A stretch of DNA of 64,000 nt from Corynespora cassiicola. Taxonomy: Eukaryota > Ascomycota > Dothideomycetes > Pleosporales > Corynesporascaceae. The stretch covers positions 1,984,001-2,048,000 of the forward strand of contig JAEUWY010000023.1 in assembly GCA_022059125.1 (NCBI GenBank), read 5' to 3'. Position 1 is the stretch's first letter, and every line of letters begins with the position of its first letter. Below the pieces are notes generated by a model. The model had not been told where the DNA came from. It saw only the letters and a list, made by a program, of their open reading frames with translations, and made no database searches. Position numbers and translations under genes: made by a program. This document shows, piece by piece, positions 11,587 through 22,926 of this stretch.

Positions 11587-11628
11587 CCTCCTCTGGCAGC
11601 CTCTGGCAGCCTCTGGCAGCCTCTGGGC
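11587..11628 (+). repeat. Short tandem repeat, unit CTCTGGCAGC
   Basis: Three exact copies at 11591-11620 and a partial fourth. Confidence 0.85.
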
Positions 11629-12303
11629 CCGCTGGCCTGCCTCCCTCTGGCCTCGCTCCCAGCCCGCCTGGACGCGCTTACACAGCAGGCCAAGCCGCTG
11701 GCACACCCTGGGCTGAATCTACCACGGCGCGCCGCCCAGGCCCGGGAGGACAGCAGACAGAGGGCGCGTCAGGCCGTCAGGGCGTCGGATTCATGTGCCA
11801 GAGCGGGCTTCGAGTGCGAGACGCCTCCTGACGGCTGCTGCTGCTGCCAGTGCTGCAGGTCTTCCAGCAGTGCATCCAGTGCGTCCAGTGCAGCGCGATC
11901 GGCCGGCGACAGGAACGAGCAGAGAGGCACGCAAAAGCACCTCCGCACCCCGTCCCTGACCTGGCTGGCACCCACCTGGCCCAGCGGCCGCTCCTATTGC
12001 CACGCTAGGCCGCTTGACGATTGCACGGGTGCTGCCATTTATTGCATGGGTAGATCTCTGCGCGGGCGCTGGCGAGAGCATCATCGGACGGCAAACTCCC
12101 TACTCGCATCCATCCCGCAGCCTCAACTTTTGTGTCGCCCGTGCTCGCTCCCTCCGCCGCAGCCAGCGCTGCCTCCTCTCCCTCCCCCCAACACCACCAA
12201 GCCACCGCGCCATTTCACTCGATCCTCGCCTCGACGCTTCTTCCCGCCCTGCGCACACGCAGTCCTCGCAGCACAACCAGCAGCTCCCCGCGTTCTGTGT
12301 CCG

Positions 12304-12725
12304 GTAAGTCTGCACCGGCCCCCTACCTACTACCTGCCTACCTCGCACGTACCCCGGCCGCCCGACGCGCCGGGAGGAGACTGCGACGCTGGGAGAGAGG
12401 GCAATTGCATTGCGGCCGTCGTCCATCGTAGAGAGAGAGGGGGGGGGACTTGTGGGGACTCCATCGGGATTGGAGCAGCGCGCGCGTCGCACTCAACAGC
12501 AGCAGCCCCGATCGACATTGGCCTGACGTTGAATCTCCGCAACCGTCAGACCTACGGCGAGGCGCCAACGTCACGTCGTCGACGACCTGGCGGTGATGCT
12601 GCTGCTGCTCACTGCGCCTGCTCGCTCCCTGGCCGCCTCCTCGCTGCACCAGACGACGCCTCCTGGCCTCTTCCTTTCTTTTTTTTCTGCCCGGCCCGTC
12701 CGTCTCTAACTCACGCCATTGGCAG
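12304..12725 (+). other. Probable 5'-UTR intron of the disordered M/Q-rich protein gene
   Basis: A strong donor (G|GTAAGT at 12304) and an acceptor (GGCAG at 12721-12725) preceded by a CTAAC branch-site match enclose 422 nt of pyrimidine-rich sequence before the start codon at 12934. In the remaining leader an ATG near 12838 opens a 21-codon upstream frame that stops before the main start. Confidence 0.5.
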
Positions 12726-12933
12726 GCTCCCGCTCCTCGCTCCCTCCCCCGGCCGTGAAGCCCGTCCGCCGTGCCTGCAAAGCCTCCAGCGCCGTCGACG
12801 ACGACCCTCGCCTGTCTGCGACCCTCGCCGGCCGTGTATGCGACTGTTGCGCTCCCATTCCTCGCCGCATTCGTGTTCCGGGCTCCTCGGCTCGAGCGAC
12901 TGAGCTCCCGAGACGTCTCTCGCCATCGCAAAC

Positions 12934-15846
12934 ATGGGCAAGCCCGGGCTGGGTCTGTTTACGGGCCGCCGCAAGTCGTCGGGCAATGTCATCGAAGACT
13001 TCGAGGCCTCGACGACGCCCGACACGGCCTCTGCCCCGCAGGCCGACTCAGGGGGTTTCCGTGTTATGAGCCAAGTGGAGGTCCAGCGCGCTAAGCATGA
13101 GCGCGAGCAAAAGGCCGCAAAGGAGAAGTCTTCGTCCAAGTTTCGCCCCTTCAGCAGCTTCAGCAACTCGGGCAGCAAAGGCCGCAACCACTCCACCGAC
13201 GACGATTCTCCCTCGTCTTCCAAGCGGTACGTCGACGACGCTAGCGCTACCGCCGCCGCCGCGCATGCTGCTAATACGACCCTCAGGGACAGCAAATCCA
13301 GCAGCGGCACCCAGTCCTCGCGACCCTATCCCGCAGGCCACTACGGCGGCTCCACCTCGACGCTGCCCTCGTCTGCCGATACCGACTCCAACGAGAACAT
13401 CTTCGCCAATCTCCCGCCACGACCAAACATCTCCCAGCACAACAGCTCGCCCAGCGCCTTCTCCGTCAGCGGACTGGGCAGTAAGCAGCTACCTGCCATC
13501 CCAAAGCAGAGCAGCACGCGGCACTACACTGAGCCGACCTCGCCCCTGTCTCCGAGCGGCCGCAGCCGTGCCATGACATCCTCCAGCTACGCCAGCACCG
13601 CAATCCCCCCGAAACTCGACACAGAAATGCACTTCGGCCAGTCCAACTTCGAAGATTTGTTTAGCGGTTTCGAGCGAAAAGAATCTCCCGAATATACGAG
13701 CAGAGAGGCCCCGGGGCGGTCCCTGCTCGCAGGGAAGCGTGCGTTCCATGCCGAGCCAATAAACATCGATCGCAAATTGGAAGTTGAGCCGCCGCCGAAA
13801 TCATGGGATAGCCGTGGGTCCGCCGACAACCTTATGTCATCCCCCCATTCGGACGATGAATCTCCACCACCTCCGGTCCCTCCACATAAGTTTTCCCAGT
13901 ATGCTCCCGTTGCCTCTCACAGTCCTGAATTGAACGGTGGCCCTTTCGAAGACGTTGACGCAAAGCTTGTCCGTCAATCCGTCATGGCCAGAAAGTCCGT
14001 CCACGACAGTTCGCCCGAACAGCATCCTACCTCGGTGTCGACCACGTCGGTCAACTCGCTGCAGACCCCCCTCTCGTCGAGGTCTGCCTCCAACAACACT
14101 ACTCCCAAGGCCGCCCTGCGTGCATCCGCCTCGCCCGCCTCAGACGACGAAGAAGAGAACATCTTCGCCCCCCCAAAGCCGAGCGAGACCGTCGTCAAGA
14201 AGCTCGCTCCTGCCAATAGGGACATCGTTCCGCAGCCGCCTGCTCACATCAATGGCGATGGCCGTCGTGTCATGAGCCAGGCCGAGTTTCGCGCCCAGCA
14301 AGAACGCCAAAAGACCCAGCCTGTCGAGGACAGCAGCGAGGACGAGGACGACTACGAGGATGAAGAAGAGGCCATCAGGAAGCGAGAGCAGGAACAGATC
14401 GAGATGCGCAAGAAGCAGCAGCAGGCTCTTGCCCGAAATGCCATGAAGCGTACCACCACGGCACCGGCACGGCCGGATAGCGTTGCTGAGCCCATGTCCA
14501 TGGGCTTTCCATCAGAGGTGTCTCAGGATGCCGACAAGTGGGAAGATGAGGACATTCCCCTCGGTGTTCTCGCCCAGCATGGCTTCCCCAATGCCGCTCG
14601 CGGCAAGCTTCCTACCCAGCCGGCAAACGCCTTGCCATCGTACTACAGGAGCTCCACCCCGTCCTACCCCGATCGACCCGCGTCCGCCGATGCAATGAGC
14701 AACCGTGTCTCCCATGGATACAGGCCTCCGTTCGCTCGGGGCCTTCCCGATGACCTTCCCGGTTTCGAACAACCATACATTGGGGCGGGACTGGTCAGGC
14801 ACTCCAACCGCGAGTCATTGGGCTTCAACAGGGGTCCCGCATCTGTGCACGGCGAACCCACGGGCCCAATGTCTGTGTCAATGCCCATGATGGGCTTCGA
14901 GCCCCAGCTCACTCAGCCTTCGTTGGTCGATCAGATCCAGATGCGGGATATGACCAAGCAAAAGTACATGGGTGGAGCTTCCAGCAAGAAGCCCGTCGCA
15001 GGCCCGTTCACCGGAATGCTCGGGGAGCAGCAGCAACAAAGTTCCACACGCATGTCCCAGATGCCTATGATGAGCGGAATGAATGGCATGAACGGCATGA
15101 ACGGCATGAATGGTATGAACGGCATGGGCATGGGACGTCCTATGAACATGATGATGGGAAACCCTATGAACATGTACATGGGCAACATGGGCATGGGCAT
15201 GGGCATGCAGCAGATGGGCTATCCTATGCACCAGCAGCAGTTCAACCCTATGCAGATGCAGCAGCAAATGATGGCTGCCCAGCAGGCTCAGATGCAGCAG
15301 TTCCAGTCCATGTACAACCAGCCTCAAGCGGATCCTCGCATGTCCATGTTCTCGCAAAACTTCCCGCCGCCCCAATTTGGAAACAACAACAATTTCCTCA
15401 GCCCTGGAAATGCCAACGGGCAAAGACCCATGTCGATGCTGTCTGTGGGTGGAGCCGGCCAGCAGCAACCCCCGCGTCCTTTCTCTACTCCCTCCCACAA
15501 CGGCGGTCTCGCGGCACCCTTGCCCAATGGATATACCCCATCCATTGCACCCAGTGAGCGCTCCAACATTGGCCTCTCTGCTCGATACCGTCCAGTCGTG
15601 ACTGGCCAGAACCAAGATGCCGTTTCCAATGTCAGCTCCATGACCTTGCAGGCGTCTGGTGGCGCCGCTCAATCGCAGAACAAGACTGTCAAGGGCATCC
15701 TGAAGAAGAGTCCTCAGGTGGGTGTCCGGGAGGACGACGAGGACGACTGGGGAAAGATGGCTGCGAGGAAGAGTAAGTTCAACAAAGGCGGTATGAGCGA
15801 CGGTGCTGCGTTGCAAGAGCTCGTGTCTGGGGTCGACAGACTCTAG
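12934..15846 (+). CDS. Large intrinsically disordered M/Q-rich protein
   Basis: The open frame gives 970 residues, or 950 if an internal 60-nt intron (13227-13286) is removed. That segment has a GTACGT donor, a GCTAAT branch-site match and a CAG acceptor, and its length keeps the frame. The N-terminus MGKPGLGLFTGRRKSSGN starts at the ATG that follows a pyrimidine-rich leader. The protein is mostly Ser/Pro/Asn-rich and disordered. It holds two copies of a short helix-like motif (FRVMSQVEVQRAKHEREQ near 44 and RRVMSQAEFRAQQERQK near 445), an acidic segment (SSEDEDDYEDEEEA), a GMN repeat tract near residue 715, a Met/Gln-rich block, and a C-terminal KTVKGILKKS followed by an acidic DDEDDWGKMAARK end. 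I recall similar uncharacterised Pezizomycotina proteins starting MGK-GLGLF-GRRKSSGN. No enzymatic domain and no membrane segment; function unknown. A phase-matched alternative last exon lies downstream at 15915-16123. Confidence 0.85.
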   Translation: MGKPGLGLFTGRRKSSGNVIEDFEASTTPDTASAPQADSGGFRVMSQVEVQRAKHEREQKAAKEKSSSKFRPFSSFSNSGSKGRNHSTDDDSPSSSKRYVDDASATAAAAHAANTTLRDSKSSSGTQSSRPYPAGHYGGSTSTLPSSADTDSNENIFANLPPRPNISQHNSSPSAFSVSGLGSKQLPAIPKQSSTRHYTEPTSPLSPSGRSRAMTSSSYASTAIPPKLDTEMHFGQSNFEDLFSGFERKESPEYTSREAPGRSLLAGKRAFHAEPINIDRKLEVEPPPKSWDSRGSADNLMSSPHSDDESPPPPVPPHKFSQYAPVASHSPELNGGPFEDVDAKLVRQSVMARKSVHDSSPEQHPTSVSTTSVNSLQTPLSSRSASNNTTPKAALRASASPASDDEEENIFAPPKPSETVVKKLAPANRDIVPQPPAHINGDGRRVMSQAEFRAQQERQKTQPVEDSSEDEDDYEDEEEAIRKREQEQIEMRKKQQQALARNAMKRTTTAPARPDSVAEPMSMGFPSEVSQDADKWEDEDIPLGVLAQHGFPNAARGKLPTQPANALPSYYRSSTPSYPDRPASADAMSNRVSHGYRPPFARGLPDDLPGFEQPYIGAGLVRHSNRESLGFNRGPASVHGEPTGPMSVSMPMMGFEPQLTQPSLVDQIQMRDMTKQKYMGGASSKKPVAGPFTGMLGEQQQQSSTRMSQMPMMSGMNGMNGMNGMNGMNGMGMGRPMNMMMGNPMNMYMGNMGMGMGMQQMGYPMHQQQFNPMQMQQQMMAAQQAQMQQFQSMYNQPQADPRMSMFSQNFPPPQFGNNNNFLSPGNANGQRPMSMLSVGGAGQQQPPRPFSTPSHNGGLAAPLPNGYTPSIAPSERSNIGLSARYRPVVTGQNQDAVSNVSSMTLQASGGAAQSQNKTVKGILKKSPQVGVREDDEDDWGKMAARKSKFNKGGMSDGAALQELVSGVDRL
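15088..15130 (+). repeat. In-gene minisatellite coding GMN repeats
   Basis: About four near-identical 9-nt units (AACGGCATG type) encode GMNGMNGMNGMNGMG within the disordered protein; such tracts vary in length between strains. Confidence 0.8.
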
Positions 15847-17968
15847 TAGTGCAGCACCATAGGCGTTTTTTGATTTTGCATAAAAATGATCCCGAAACCC
15901 CATTGACATTGCAGCTGGTTCAGGGGATGGTTCAGGCCACGGCCCAGGTAACTCTGGACACCTTTCAGGCGATGGTTCGAGTAGCAGCCCCGGTAATAGA
16001 TCAGATGATGGATCGGATGACAACTCTGATGACAGACCACAAAAGGGGTCTGATGGCGCATTCAGTGCCCGTTCAGGCGACGAAAGTAATCTGGAAAATG
16101 AGGTGGGCGACACGCGAACATAAGATACATCGAAACGACATGTTTTTTGGGACGAACAAAACCTCAACGACAACCGGATCATGTTCATCGCCAGCCGTCT
16201 CGGCAGGTCCATTACAGAAAATTCCCCTTCTGCCTATGGGGTTCACTTGGGCACTCGTGGACGACGTGGTGTGTTCTCCGACGAACTACGAGCATCCTTA
16301 CCTCAGTCAGACTCCTTGGATTGCAAGGTCAAACGATATCCACTTTGAGGAACACTTTCTTAACGCATGCGTCACACTAACACAATCCGCGATCCCCGAG
16401 TGGACCCCCCGCGTCAAATAGAACGGTAGTCATCGCGACGCCGAGAACCAAAATTTCCACACCACCGTCTAAACCATCCTGGAAAGTTACACCGCCGAAC
16501 CACAATCTGGAGCTGAACCAAGCTTGAATGTCACATGAGGGGAGGGGAAGCCATGCTCTGGAGTCTGGAGGGGTGGGGAATGTGTTGTCTTCATCTTGAT
16601 TCAGCGATTTTCTCTCATTGGGCGGGGCGATCATGCATACACGGCGGCGTTTTTTTATTTTTCCTCTAATCCCTTTTTTCTTGCTTGCTTGCTTACTTTC
16701 CCATTTCCTCTCGATAAAAAGGCGGAAGATTCCCCAAAGTCATTGCGTTTTCTTTTTCCTTTTTTTTCTTCATTTGCTTCATCTGCGTTATCTCGTCCCC
16801 CCATCCTCCCGGCGGGATGGCTTCGTTCCTTGGGACAAAGGTTCCGAGAACAATGTTTCTTCCTGCCCGAGATCGTGGCGGGCTGCTCTGTTCATCGCCG
16901 GCGCCTCGGGCATACGCGCGTGCTTTTTTGCATACCTATACATAATACTTCCTCTCTTCTCCTTTTTTTTTCTCCATATCATCACCCCCCTTTTTGAATT
17001 GTTTCTGCATACTCGCTACACATTGCTGCTGCTACCGCCGCCACTTGATTTGCTTGATCGGACTCGTCCTGTGGCTACTTTTGCATAAATAGTATACCAA
17101 ATCCGTTCGGCCCGTCGCGCTTACACTACTTTTTTTTCCCTTCCGTCCGTCCCTTTTCCCTTGTGCTATTCTTCGGGATGGGTCTTGCATTATGGTTGCG
17201 TTTCCGAGGGTCCTTGGCTTTTGGCTCTCCATCCGCGGCGCGTTCCGATGTTCGGTTCTTATCCGAGATGGGGACTGTGCGGATGTGGTGTGAGGTGGAA
17301 AGAGTGAGAGGTCATGGTCGGAAAACGCGTGTTACAATACCTCTTTTTTTGTAATCATAATAGATGGACCGTCTTCTCTTTTCTATACCTAACTTTGATC
17401 CATCACCCTTTTTTTCTTTCCTTCTCGATTGCGGAAAATTGGGTTTGTTTGGGATGGTTGGGGCGATGTATTGTTTTGGGAATTGGGAGGGAGGGAGAGG
17501 GTTTGGGCGGTGCGTGGTAATGCAAATAGTGAAGGGGAGGGGAAAGGGAGAGTGAAACAAAAGGATTAAAATTGCATTTTTGGGGTGTGGGGGTTGCATA
17601 GGTCTGGGTTCCCTTTCCTCTTTTATTTGATGGGGAGGGAAGGGGGGTTGTATATGTCGAGTTGGATAGTAACTATGGGATTGTTTTTGTGCTGAGATTG
17701 GGAGATAGGTGGTGTGATGTGCTTGCTTGATGTTTGGAGTTTGGCCATGCTAGAGTGGATGGGCTTGCATTGTTGAGCACTCGCATCTAACCCTTTTGTT
17801 GATGTTTCTCAAGGCACGACTTTGATCACAGTTGTAGGCGAAGTCCAATCATAGAGGCAAGGTTGGAAAATGATCAGATGATTGCAATACGCACTCAAGG
17901 ATTTTGATTCGGCAGTGTCATAATCATAAGGAAATCGTACCGTCCTAAGAGATATATAGCTTACAATA
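15847..17968. other. 3' flank with a possible alternative last exon, then gene-poor DNA
   Basis: 15915-16123 is a coding-like Gly/Ser/Asp-rich segment in splice phase with the upstream gene. Frames after 16123 in the same phase look coding for another 65 codons. From about 16650 to 17160 the plus strand is T/C-rich and from 17420 to 17650 it is G-rich; no gene is supported there. Confidence 0.4.
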
Positions 17969-19487
17969 CTAACGCACAGGCTCCTCAGGTGGTGTAACGG
18001 TACCTAATGCTCCCGCAGACTTTCCCTGGCTCTGAGATATTTTTAACACATCATCCACCATTTCCTTACTGGCACCGAGGTAGTTGATCGGGTCGCAGAA
18101 CTGTGCCAGTCTTTCCCGAGGAACTCGTGACGTGATCTCCTCATTTGCAGCCAGTACGTCTAACAACGGCTTGCTCTCCTCGATGGCAGTTTTGCAGGCC
18201 GCGTAAACCACGTCATGAGCAGGCTGCCTTCCGATAAAAGGAGCGAGGCCCATCATGACTGCTTCACCCACAATAAGCCCCCTCGTCGAGCACAATAGTG
18301 TGTACATGGCATCTGTGTTGACAACGAGTCCGCTGACGGCAAAGTTAGTTTGGTGCAATGACCCTACCGCCAAAACGAACGCCTCTGGCACTGCTACCCA
18401 TTCCAAGTGCCATGGACCGGTCGCGCGCTCGAAATCAACCAACATGGCGTCCAGCCCAAGGCTCGCGTTTGCTCGTAGCAGTTTACTTGCTGCAAGAACC
18501 ACCTCACTGCTGATTGGGTTCCTCTTCTGTGGCATAGTCGAGCTAGCACCTCTATGAGGCACAAAAGGTTCTGCAACCTCGCCAAATTCATTCGAGCTCA
18601 TGATCATAATGTCATATGCGATCTTGCCGAGCGATCCACCGACCAGTGCGAGGAAGTTGAGTATCTCGGCAATGTTGTCGCGTGCTGTATGCCAGGTTAT
18701 GGGAGGATCTTGAAGATCCAACTCGAGCGCGAGTTGGGCTCGCACACGAAGGCCGGTTCTGTCGCTGCCGAGCGAGGCAAGGGTCCCGGCGGCGCCTCCA
18801 AACTGTACGAGGAGACACCTTCTTTCTATCTCTTCGATCCTCTCGGCGTGGCGAAGTATTCCGGAGAGGTAGACGGCGCATTTGTAGCCAAAAGTGCATG
18901 GTAGCGCATGCTGAAGATGGGTCCGTCCTGCCATTGGTCTATATCCTGTCAGACAGAGTGTACTGATGATGGGGATTAAAAGTTGACCTACGTGTCACGG
19001 TATTTTTCTGACAGATGACGAAGACTAGCAATGAGTCCATGGAGCTGGCGTTTCACAATCTTGAGGCCTTGCTTGATTTGCAAAACAGATGCGCAATCCA
19101 TGATGTCTTGGGTAGTAGCACCCCAATGGATGTATTTTGCAAAATCTGCCGGTACTTGCTCAACAAGCTGGTTGATTAGAGGTAAGACTGGGTATCCGAC
19201 AATGTCAGTGTCTCGCGATATTCTCTCATAGCTGAGTTTACGCGTCAGCGAAATCGGCTAGGAAATGTTGGATATATCGCATACTCGATTTTGACCTCTG
19301 CCAAATGTTTCGTCAGGGCTTTGCCTACATCCTCCGGAATGACACCAGCCTTTGATTCTGCTCGAGCGAGGCCGGCTTCGGTCTCGATGAGATACCGAAC
19401 ATAGGCTTCATCGCTAAAGATGTCGCGAATCTCTTGTGTTCCAAAGAGATTGCGAAACACGCGTGAATCTATGGCAGCACAATTCAT
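17969..19487 (-). CDS. Fumarase/adenylosuccinate-lyase superfamily enzyme (PcaB-like)
   Basis: Three exons, 19487-19285, 19231-18992 and 18938-17969, with two 53-nt introns; 470 residues. The superfamily signature GASSTMPQKRNPISSE lies near residues 278-293, preceded by HWGATTQDIMD (exon 2) and AGRTHLQHALP, which supply the usual catalytic His and substrate-binding residues. The C-terminal part (GREPAHD-like motif as GRQPAHDVVYAAC) fits the ADSL_C domain. By family it performs a reversible elimination releasing a fumarate-like product, or a cycloisomerisation as in bacterial 3-carboxymuconate cycloisomerase. It is not clearly the housekeeping ADE13. It is divergent from a Zn2Cys6 regulator, which suggests an inducible catabolic enzyme. 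The splice junctions were chosen because alternatives produce immediate stops. Substrate not determined. Confidence 0.88.
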
Positions 19488-19916
19488 TTTGATATTCTGT
19501 AAGTCAGAAATAAAAACAGGCCAAAAAATTGAACAAAAGGGAAAATCGGGCGTATGTATATGACCTCCATCTTTGGTATTCCCGGCCAGGGCCCACCTCG
19601 GAATAAGCCTCTATCCCGAACAGCCGATCCACCGAAAGACGCCCACCCTTGTCGCGGTGCCATTTCTGCAGCTACGTGGCAAAAGCGCTGGCGATGAATG
19701 CAAATTGTTATCACACAAGCTTGCTGCTAGGCAGCATCTGATATTCTAGGCCTTGTGACGAGAGTGCGAGAGCATGCACCCACCTAGACATCCGTATAAC
19801 AATCATCACGTGCTCAAATTAGTCATCTCGCCCCGCGCAATTTGGACGAAGTCGAACAGATTGAGATCCTTGTTTGGCGATCCTTTTCGACAAGTCTCCA
19901 GTGTTGGCGAATTGCG
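19488..19916. promoter_or_regulatory. Divergent promoter between lyase and Zn2Cys6 regulator
   Basis: A 430-bp spacer. It contains an imperfect inverted repeat CGGAATA-N6-TATCCCG (19599-19618; six of seven positions match), giving CGG and CCG half-sites facing each other, the arrangement bound by many Zn2Cys6 dimers. It lies 112 bp upstream of the lyase start. That the adjacent regulator binds it is inference. Confidence 0.4.
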
Positions 19917-22370
19917 ATGAGCGGCGTTGTGCCCTCACCTATGGAATTCATGGAGTTGGAGCATGCAACCTCGGCGCGTGGTCAGGTATGCGATCGTTGT
20001 AGATTGTGCGTGAGCCATCTGTGTTTGGAGACGCTCACTTTGCTCACAATATGCAGGAAGAAGATCAAATGCAATGCTTTTAGCCCTGTAAGTAGATTTG
20101 TTGGCTCCGTCAATTTGCTTTTGTGGACCCGCTGCTCATATATTCACAGTGCGACAAATGCTCAGCAGCAGGAACACCATGTACTGTCTCGGCAACACTG
20201 CGCCGAAAAACAACAGCAAGAGGCTTCGCTACATCTGAAGCCGACACAATAAAACGCCTCGAATCTGAAAATGCCAGCCTTTCTCAGCAACTTGAGACGG
20301 AGCGTCGAGCAAACGCTCAACTTCGAGAAGAGCTTAAACGCAAGACCCAAGTAACCCAGGGAAGGAAAAGAAAACTTCCAGATACTGGCACGGATCAATC
20401 GCCTCTCTCCATCTCAGCTGATTCCACGACGACTCGTTTAGACCGAAGAGCATACGTTATCAAGCATATGGGTCGCTTAGTGCGTGATCAATCAGGCATT
20501 GGCAGGTTCGCAGGGTCGACTACTGGCGTGCATTTTGTGCTATCTGTTCAGGATGCTTGTCGCTCTATTGCCTCTCAACTCGATCCTTTCCCGGAACCAT
20601 GCTACTGCAGCCATTTGATACAGCCATTGGGTTCATCACAGGGAGCCTATGAATCAAAAGATGGCACCGAACATGCTGATCAACATCTACCGTCGACCAT
20701 TGGAGAAGCTCTCAAAAGCCTACAGATGACTCTAGAGGATATCTCCCGACATCTCCATCTATTCGACACCCAGTGGTCAAGTTTTTGCCCAATAATTATC
20801 AGAGAGGAAATCATTCGAAGAATTGGATGTTTCTTTTTGGATTCCAACCACACACGAAGACTGAGCGGGATTGACTACGCTGTGCTTCAGATCATTTTTC
20901 TTGTTACAAAAATTAATCAGCCCTCTGAGGCTCTCTCGGAGGCAACAGATACCTCCGCTTATCATATCCCCGACTCTCTTGTCCACCGCATACATCTAAC
21001 CCTACTGACTCAGGCCGATCTCTGGACTCTCCAGGCTTTGATCGTCTATTCACTCTTTATCCAGAAAAGGGGTGAACGGCTAGCAATGATACCCCTAAAT
21101 GGCGCAATGGTGCAGATTGCGCAATCATTGGGCTTGCATCGGCACGCGCGAAGATTTAAGTTTGAAGTAGGAGAGGTGGAGTTAAGGAAGCGAATATGGT
21201 GGTCCGTTTATATATTTGACAAGTAAGTCTGAACTTTATGAGGTCCATGGAAGGCCATCCCCTCAAAGGGATGGTACCCAATTTGCCATCTGCCCTTGGA
21301 GCACATTTTGAATGCATGGATAATAACATGGATTCAGATTGACCGCCATTACCCATGGACTGCCACAGCTGATTTCGAATGCGGACGTTGATAACGATCT
21401 ACCCATTGACTGTATACTACAAGATGTGGCATCGCCACAGCTACTACATCCACTACCTGGAGAGTCGACATCAGTCTCGGTTTTCTGTCACTATGTGAGT
21501 TTGATGAGAATATCATCCAAGATGCTTGGTCAGCTGTACACCACAACGGATCGGCGTGGTGGTGCTGAGAAGATCAAGCAGCTCGATTTGGATTTACGGA
21601 TGTGGGCCTCAAATTTCAACAACCACCCACATGTGGAGCCCATTGAACTAGGAAGTATGGGCAGGAAACGAGCTAAAAGCAGAGATATGGATGATGATGC
21701 GCTCATGGGCCAATGGTTGGAGCTTCTGGCCAACACATGCCGCATTCTTATCCATCGCCCAGGCCTGACTTTTGATCGAGCTACCCCCCAGTTCCGAGAG
21801 AGTTTAATCGCATGTACTTCGTCTGCCTCGGCTATCGTTGATTTGCTGGATGAAGATGCGATTGATCACAGGCTCCAAATTTTCGTTCCATCGGGACCTA
21901 GTTTGATTTTCCAGAGCGCTTTGATGCTCGCACACTACCACTGCTGCATTTATAGCGAGGATCAGCTCCCGATCGTATCGTACGCGCGCTCCTTGGATCT
22001 GATCGACCAAAGTATCAAAACTCTTGACAGTATGTCCGAGGCATTCACCACATATCACTCAGATGGTATCAATCCCATCGCCAGGATATCACCATTGGCA
22101 GACTTGATCAAGACATTGCAAAAGTTACAGTGTTTCCTCACCATAATGGAGAAGCAAGAAAATACTGAGTTTCCAGCTTCTCAGCATATTAATCTCACAG
22201 CTACTTTATCTAGCCCTACTGATGACCTTGGGCTTGGCTCACTTCAACAATCACAGCACTTGAGTGCGGATATGGAGCTTTGGAGCATCGGCGGGCTCGA
22301 GAGCCTCAATCAAATTGGAGACATAGATGGCATTTTTGACTTCGAACCAATGTTCAACCAGATTTTGTAA
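19917..22370 (+). CDS. Zn2Cys6 transcription factor with fungal-specific middle homology region
   Basis: Four exons: 19917-20005, 20057-20087, 20150-21222 and 21338-22370; 741 residues. The zinc cluster spans residues 25-51 (CDRCRLKKIKC then CDKCSAAGTPC; spacing C2C6C5C2C6C) and is assembled only after removing two introns that interrupt it. A coiled-coil-like segment (LESENASLSQQLETERRANA) follows, as usual for dimerising regulators. The middle region contains the Fungal_trans (PF04082) core, with RKRIWWSVYIFDKLTAITHG across the last intron and LPIDC after it. Nuclear DNA-binding activator or repressor. Its position between the divergent lyase and the co-oriented MFS permease suggests it controls both, as in fungal catabolic clusters; this is inference. 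The target compound is unknown. Confidence 0.9.
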
Positions 22371-22926
22371 ACTCGACTTGAGAAATCAGATGCAGTGGCT
22401 GTGCTTATTTTTCTCATCCGGCATGTAGAATATTCAGCTCAATTCCCAAACCTATATTATTATTCTTTCAGCGCATATAGGTTTCTTAGAGCATCATGTA
22501 TGAGAATTCGGGCTAAACATCAACCGAACGATCGTATGTTCTATCTAAAGCCGGGCTTTTCGCCGAGAGCCTTACGGTCTAGAGAAGTATCAAAGCCCTC
22601 AAATAAAATTCAATTGGTCAAATGACTCCAACCACGTAATTTTTGTGCGCAAAATCAGTCCAGATCTGCATATTGGTGTTGGCCGACCCGGAATTGCGGG
22701 CGGACCGTAGGCGAGGTCGGAATAGCACCTTGACCCGCTGGGCCATGGCCCTATTCCCCAGAGAACTCCACCCATATTTCTCCACGCCAAGCTGTCATCG
22801 CCATCAAGATCTGGGGATAAAAGGAATCCGGGGTCTCCAAGCACTCCTCGCAATCCACTCCAACGGTACCGCCTTCTCCAATTGCTTTTCGGTAGACTCA
22901 GTCGGATCAGAAATCGTTTCTTCTCA
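22371..22926. other. Intergenic, promoter side of MFS permease
   Basis: 556 bp between co-oriented genes; no further gene seen and no motif I would defend. Confidence 0.5.

Larger units (their letters stand above)
10554..12303. other. GC-rich intergenic stretch with repeats
   Basis: No gene is supported; frames on both strands are long only because of high GC. It contains a 27-bp inverted repeat (11181-11207 with 11303-11329) and a 10-bp tandem repeat near 11591-11620. The right end, from about 12100, is pyrimidine-rich and is probably the promoter and first untranslated exon of the next gene. Confidence 0.5.

Noticed and set aside
14878..16212. 444-codon minus-strand frame opposite the disordered protein
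   Set aside because: Composition is a mirror of Met/Gln/Gly codons on the plus strand (His/Leu/Ala-rich), no domain; the plus-strand gene has start context, intron signals and a family-like start.
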